The notes beneath the pieces were generated by a model. The model did not search any database. It had not been told where the DNA came from and worked only from the letters and a program-made list of their open reading frames with translations. From assembly GCF_003265325.1 (NCBI RefSeq), contig NZ_QGNX01000003.1:1-64000 (forward strand): a DNA stretch of 64,000 bases, written 5' to 3'. Position 1 is the first letter of the stretch. Every line of letters begins with the position of its first letter. Both the position numbers and the translations under genes were made by a program. The DNA is from Oceanibium sediminis (GTDB lineage Bacteria; Pseudomonadota; Alphaproteobacteria; Rhodobacterales; Rhodobacteraceae). Positions 60,090 through 64,000 of this stretch are shown one piece after another.

Positions 60090-60881
60090 ATGAGATTTGC
60101 GCATGTATCCGACCTTCACCTGTCTGACAGCGTTGCCCCGGGCGGGGCGTCAACGCCCGCCACGGCGCGCAGGGTTGCAGCAGCCGTGGCCGATGACCTT
60201 GCCGAGATCAGCGCCGGCCTCGATTTCATCGTCGTCTCCGGCGACCTGACGGAGGCGGGGGAGCCCGCGTGTTTCGCCACCTTCGAAGAGCTTTTCGCGC
60301 CCCTGCCGGTGCCGGTCTTCGTGGTGCCGGGCAATCATGACGGGCCGACGGCGATGCGCAGCTACCAGCAGACGTCGAAACGGCTGGCGGACTGGGATCT
60401 AACCAACCGCGTGGTCGAGCTGGGCGACGTCAGGCTCCTGGGGCTCGATACCTGTATCGACAAGTGCACCACCGGCGCGCTGGGCGAGGACGCGCTCGCG
60501 CTGGTCCGGGCCGAGGTGCGGCGCGCGGCGGAGTCCCGCCTCGTGATCGTCATGCACCACCCGCCGCTGCTGCTGGGCCAAAAGGTTTTCGACGGTTTCT
60601 GCTCGATGGAGCGCGGCGACGCGTTCCTATCGATCCTTGCTGCGGTGCCGCGCCCGACGCTCGTTCTGGCCGGTCATGTGCATCGCCCCTACCAGGCGAC
60701 CAGCGGCACCATTACCTGCTGCGTCGCGGGCAGCATGGTCGCGCCATGCGTGTCGGACCTGCCGTTCGGTGCGATGCCGATCCGGCCCGCGCCGGTGCAG
60801 GACCACTATTTCGTTCACGAGCTCCTCGGGCCGGATCACCACGTGGTCACCCCGCAGCGGGTCGCGGCCCTTGCAGGCTGA
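60090..60881 (+). CDS. Calcineurin-like metallophosphoesterase
   Basis: The protein has 263 residues, with the boxes HVSDLHLS, VSGDLTEAG, PGNHD, MHHPPLL and AGHVHRPY complete. It is in the same CpdA/GpdQ-type group as the 32.2-kb enzyme but clearly a distinct gene. Possible substrates are cAMP or glycerophosphodiesters. ATG 60090 follows AGGAGC. It is monocistronic and 260 bp before the Na/Pi-type transporter. A short TTG-led start for the next gene means the 60.9-61.1-kb spacer has no other gene. Confidence 0.87.
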   Translation: MRFAHVSDLHLSDSVAPGGASTPATARRVAAAVADDLAEISAGLDFIVVSGDLTEAGEPACFATFEELFAPLPVPVFVVPGNHDGPTAMRSYQQTSKRLADWDLTNRVVELGDVRLLGLDTCIDKCTTGALGEDALALVRAEVRRAAESRLVIVMHHPPLLLGQKVFDGFCSMERGDAFLSILAAVPRPTLVLAGHVHRPYQATSGTITCCVAGSMVAPCVSDLPFGAMPIRPAPVQDHYFVHELLGPDHHVVTPQRVAALAG

Positions 60882-61137
60882 GGCCCCGTGGCGCGCAGGC
60901 GGTGGTTTTGAAGCCGGCGGGAAAAACGGCCCTACAGTCCGCTATCGGGCACCGGAAACGGCATCGCGGAAAGCTGTGATGAAATGGGCAACAAGATCAA
61001 GGCGCTCTCATCCGGGCTTCCATAAGGTGTCGGCATGTTCGATAGTGCGCGAACGCCATTCGAAACTGTACGACGGGCGCGATACGCAATCGTGGTGACG
61101 GCCAAGTCATCCAGACCATGGGACACTTGTAGAAACT

Positions 61138-62793
61138 TTGGGCAATCCTGTTTTCATTCTTCTTGACCTCGCCGCGGGTGCGGCACTTCTGATCTGGGCC
61201 GTAAGGCTGGTGCGAACCGGTTTCGAGCGCGCTTTCGGCGGCCACCTGCGGGTCTGGCTGCGCCGCTCGACCGCGCACAGGACCACGGCGGCGCTGTCCG
61301 GCTCGCTGGCGGCGATCCTGATGCAAAGCTCCACCGCGGTCGCGGTGCTGATGGCCGGTTTCGTCTCCTCGGGGACGATCGGGGGCGTGTCTGGACTGGC
61401 GATCCTGCTGGGGGCGGACCTTGGCTCGGCCATCGTCGCGCAGATCCTGAATTCGCCGATATCGGTGCTGTCCCCGCTGTTGCTGGTCTCGGGTGTCGTG
61501 ATCTTCCTGCAAAGCGAGCGGCGGCAGCTGCGCCAGGTCGGGCGGATCCTGGTCGGCCTGTCGCTGCTGTTCATCTCGCTCGACCTCATCCGCGCGGCCA
61601 GCCAGCCGCTGGTGGCCAGCCCGAGCACGGAAGCGGTCATGATCTTCCTTGCCGAAGAGCCGCTTTCCGCCTTCCTCGTGGCGGCCTTGTTCACATGGGT
61701 CGTGCATTCCAGCGTTGCGGCGATCCTGCTGTTCGTCACCATGGCCAGCCAGGGCGTAATGCCGGTCGAAGCGGCCTTCGCGATGGTGCTGGGCGCCAAC
61801 CTTGGCGGCTCGATCATCGCGGTGGTGCTGACGCTGAAGTCGGGCATCGCGGTGCGGCGCGCGGTCTGGGCGAACCTTGTCCTGCGTGGCGGTGGGGCGG
61901 CGGCGATCCTGTACGCGATCTCGGTCTTTCCGCAGTTCGCCGCCTACCTTGGGGCGGCGCCGGGGCAGCAGGCGCTGAACCTGCACCTGGCGTTCAACGC
62001 GGTGCTCGTCGTGCTTGGGCTGCCGCTGATCGGGCTGATCTTCCGCGCCATGACGCTGGTGCTTCCCGACGCGCCTGCCGCCGCGTCCGGCACCGCCCTG
62101 CCATCGGCGCTGGACCCCGAGGCGCAGGCCCATCCGCGCCGGGCGTTTTCCTGCGCGACCCGCGAGTTGGTACAGATCGGCGGCCATTTGGAGACCATGC
62201 AGCGCAATGTCCTTGGCCTGTTCGAGCGGTATGACGAGCCGACGGCACAGGCCATTCGCCGGGACCACGCGGAAGTCGCGCGGATGGCGCTGGACCTGCG
62301 CATCTACCTTGCCGGCGTGCACGGCAAGAAGGACGAGGACGAGATTGGCACCCGCGCTTTCGAGCTGGCGGGCATCGCCAGCAACCTCGAAGCGGCGGCG
62401 GACATGATCGCGCGCAAGATCGCCGGCCATGCGTCCCGGATGCACCACGAGAACCTGAAATTCTCCGAAGATGGCTGGCGCGACCTGTCGGACCTGCATG
62501 ACGCGGTCCTGCGCAACGTCCAGCTGGGGATCTCCGTCCTGATGAACGAGGATCCGGCCCTGGCGCGCAGCCTGGTCGAGCAGAAGGTGAAGATCCGCGA
62601 AATGGCGCAGAAGCTTGAACAGCGTCACCTGTACCGGCTGAAACAGGGGCTGATGGAGTCGATCGAAACCAGCGGCGTGCACCTGGACGTGCTGCGCTCG
62701 TTGAAAGAAGTGAACACCAGTTTCGCGATGATCGCCTATCCCCTGCTCAGCGAGGCGGGCGTTCTGCTGCAAAGCCGCCTCGCGTCGGAGTGA
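61138..62793 (+). CDS. Na/Pi-cotransporter-family protein with PhoU-like C-terminus
   Basis: The protein has 551 residues. The N-terminal two-thirds are membrane helices with two QSS/GSN motifs of the Na/Pi cotransporter family (AAILMQSSTAVAVLMAGFVSSG; VVHSSVAAILLFVTMASQGVM, then GANLGGSIIAVVLTL). The last 200 residues are helical and PhoU-like. The start is TTG 61138, with no strong ribosome site and no upstream ATG in frame. Family members move phosphate or other anions, and their PhoU-like tails control the activity. Confidence 0.85.
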   Translation: MGNPVFILLDLAAGAALLIWAVRLVRTGFERAFGGHLRVWLRRSTAHRTTAALSGSLAAILMQSSTAVAVLMAGFVSSGTIGGVSGLAILLGADLGSAIVAQILNSPISVLSPLLLVSGVVIFLQSERRQLRQVGRILVGLSLLFISLDLIRAASQPLVASPSTEAVMIFLAEEPLSAFLVAALFTWVVHSSVAAILLFVTMASQGVMPVEAAFAMVLGANLGGSIIAVVLTLKSGIAVRRAVWANLVLRGGGAAAILYAISVFPQFAAYLGAAPGQQALNLHLAFNAVLVVLGLPLIGLIFRAMTLVLPDAPAAASGTALPSALDPEAQAHPRRAFSCATRELVQIGGHLETMQRNVLGLFERYDEPTAQAIRRDHAEVARMALDLRIYLAGVHGKKDEDEIGTRAFELAGIASNLEAAADMIARKIAGHASRMHHENLKFSEDGWRDLSDLHDAVLRNVQLGISVLMNEDPALARSLVEQKVKIREMAQKLEQRHLYRLKQGLMESIETSGVHLDVLRSLKEVNTSFAMIAYPLLSEAGVLLQSRLASE

Positions 62794-62854
62794 GCCCCGC
62801 GCCGGCCTGATCCGGGCTGGCGCGGACGCCCCGCATCAACAGGAAGGAGCCCCG

Positions 62855-63646
62855 ATGGATATTGCCGCCCGCGCCTCAAGCGCTACCGAGATCGCCCGAT
62901 CGGCGGGACAGGTCGCCATGGACCACTTCCGTGACCCCGCCAGCCTGCACGTCGAAAGCAAGGGCCAGCAGGACTGGGTGAGCGAGGCCGACACGACCGT
63001 CGAACTGGCCGTGCGCCAAGCGCTTGCGCAACGCTGGCCCGATGATGCCATCGTGGGCGAAGAACATGCCTCGGTGGCGGGCCGATCCGGCTTCACCTGG
63101 GTGATCGACCCCATCGACGGGACGACCAATTTCGTCAACGCAATCCCGGCCTGGACCGTCGTGCTTGCGGGCGTGCTGGACGGCAAGACGGTGATCGGGG
63201 TGATCCACGATCCGATCCATGGGGAAACCTTCACCGCGACGCGGGGTGGCGGGGCGGCGCTGAACGGGCAGCCGATCAGGGTTGCAGATCTGCCGCTGCA
63301 AAGCGGCTCGGTCGGTGTGGGCTATTCCAACCGGGTCGAGGCGGAAAATGTCCTGCCGGTGCTGGATGCGGTCGTCCGGTCCGGGGCGATGTTCCACCGG
63401 AACGCCTCGGGCGCGCTGTCCATCGCCTATGTCGCGGCGGGGCGGCTGCTCGGCTACCTGGAGGAGCACATGAACGCCTGGGATTGCCTTGCAGGCCAGC
63501 TGCTGGTCGAGGAAGCCGGCGGCGGGGTCGAAGTGCAGGACGCGGATCGCATGATCCAGCGCGGCGGGCGCGTCGTCGTCGGCGCGGGATCGGTGTTCGA
63601 CGAGTTGAAGCGCATCGCCGACGCGGCCTGGCCGGGCGTCGACTGA
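62855..63646 (+). CDS. Inositol-monophosphatase-family enzyme
   Basis: The protein has 263 residues. IMPase motif A is WVIDPIDGTTNFVNAIP and motif B is WDCLAGQLLVEEAGG, and the metal Glu is in VGEEHAS. It dephosphorylates inositol, sugar or nucleotide phosphates. ATG 62855 follows AGGAAGGAG. The stop is followed by a bidirectional hairpin; the adjoining minus-strand ABC ATPase gene is on the other side. Confidence 0.9.
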   Translation: MDIAARASSATEIARSAGQVAMDHFRDPASLHVESKGQQDWVSEADTTVELAVRQALAQRWPDDAIVGEEHASVAGRSGFTWVIDPIDGTTNFVNAIPAWTVVLAGVLDGKTVIGVIHDPIHGETFTATRGGGAALNGQPIRVADLPLQSGSVGVGYSNRVEAENVLPVLDAVVRSGAMFHRNASGALSIAYVAAGRLLGYLEEHMNAWDCLAGQLLVEEAGGGVEVQDADRMIQRGGRVVVGAGSVFDELKRIADAAWPGVD

Positions 63647-63653
63647 AGCTGCG

Positions 63654-63674
63654 GGCGGGGCGCAGGGCCCCGCC
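63654..63674. terminator. Bidirectional hairpin between the IMPase and ABC genes
   Basis: GGCGGGGC, GCAGG and GCCCCGCC form a perfect 8-bp stem in the 38-bp gap between convergent stop codons. Confidence 0.65.
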
Positions 63675-63684
63675 ACGCAAGGCC

Positions 63685-64000
63685 CTATTCCACGGGCAGA
63701 AGCACGGGCCCATTCTTTGCGAAGGCAAGGCGGACGTCGCTGCCGACCTCGAGCGGGGTGTCCACATCGTCCTGCACGGCGAACACCTGCCCGAAGCCGC
63801 CCTCCAGCGTATATTCCATCCGGACCCCGACATAGGTCGCCTTGGCGACGCGGGCCGGGGCGCCGTGATCCTCGCTGATGACAAGCCGCGAGGGGCGCAC
63901 CGCCAGGATCGCCGGGCCGACCGCCAGCCCGCGCGACGGCAGGCTGTGGCTGTGGCCCTCGATCTCGATTGTGGCGGTGTCGCCCTCCACGCTGGTGATC
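63685..64000 (-). CDS. C-terminal part of an ABC transporter ATPase (TOBE domain), truncated
   Basis: Only the last 105 or so residues are in the window. TIEIEGHSHSLPSRGLAVGPAILAVRPSRLVI and YVGVRMEYTLEGGFGQVFAVQD match the TOBE regulatory domain of PotA/FbpC/UgpC-type ATPases. The Walker motifs lie beyond 64000. Its transporter cannot be identified from this part. Convergent with the IMPase gene. Confidence 0.8.
   Translation of the reverse strand, partial: ITSVEGDTATIEIEGHSHSLPSRGLAVGPAILAVRPSRLVISEDHGAPARVAKATYVGVRMEYTLEGGFGQVFAVQDDVDTPLEVGSDVRLAFAKNGPVLLPVE

Noticed and set aside
1-64000. CRISPR arrays, rRNA genes and complete tRNA genes
   Set aside because: No regularly spaced repeats of 25-40 bp, no rRNA-like sequence and no full cloverleaf tRNA were seen while reading the window.

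Overview
The window is GC-rich bacterial DNA with the gene content of a marine Rhodobacterales (roseobacter-type) alphaproteobacterium. The evidence is the abundance of TRAP, TTT and ABC importers, frequent ATGA-type stop/start overlaps, a DUF2793 phage/GTA-type protein remnant, and close protein similarity in style to that group. No species can be named from the sequence alone. It reads as an accessory, metabolically rich part of a chromosome or megaplasmid.

Layout. 0-5 kb is a scar zone: the end of an IS3-family element, a two-gene unit with a PD-(D/E)XK-like protein, a DMT transporter, a 3' fragment of initiator tRNA-Met that looks like an attachment-site remnant, a frameshifted DUF2793 gene, and a truncated CoA-transferase. 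4.6-9.2 kb holds an isochorismatase-type hydrolase, a NitT/TauT-type ABC importer and a TauE/SafE exporter. 9.2-20.8 kb is the most unusual part. A tight operon encodes a truncated haemoglobin, a cyclase-like protein with altered active-site residues, a soluble PAS hybrid kinase and an OmpR-type regulator. Next to it lie a second globin, a 52-residue membrane peptide, a cysteine synthase-glutaredoxin fusion, an MFS transporter, two flavoenzymes, a 38-residue ORF and an OsmC protein. A direct repeat GTTTCA-N3-GTTTCR (9-bp period) lies upstream of four of these units, so I propose they form one regulon of the encoded response regulator.

21.1-32.1 kb is a catabolic and transport block: two acyl-CoA dehydrogenases, a class III CoA-transferase, an ornithine cyclodeaminase/mu-crystallin homologue, a TPR protein, a HutC-type GntR regulator with a PhnD-like binding protein, and a TRAP transporter. 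An AT-rich motif (TTGTATACAA, TTGTATATA variants) lies in its divergent promoters and also in front of the 5.4-kb ABC operon and the TauE gene, so it probably marks the GntR regulon.

32.1-39.0 kb is a glycerol-phosphate-type ABC importer with a DeoR regulator, a metallophosphoesterase and a HAD phosphatase. 39.0-46.9 kb looks like a sulfonate (3-sulfolactate-type) gene cluster: a GlcD-type oxidase, LysR, a TTT binding protein, a split UxaA/SuyAB-type lyase, an Ldh2/ComC-type dehydrogenase and a YeiH/PSE-family sulfate exporter. 47.0-51.2 kb is a tyrosine-degradation operon (hpd, fahA, Rieske, maiA, MarR) with no homogentisate dioxygenase. 51.6-53.9 kb is TctBA. 54.0-57.3 kb is a tungstate importer TupBCA with an unusual HTH plus binding-protein regulator. 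57.3-59.8 kb has uxuA and a convergent uxuB-type dehydrogenase. 60-64 kb has a metallophosphoesterase, a Na/Pi-type transporter, an inositol-monophosphatase-family enzyme and the end of an ABC ATPase gene.
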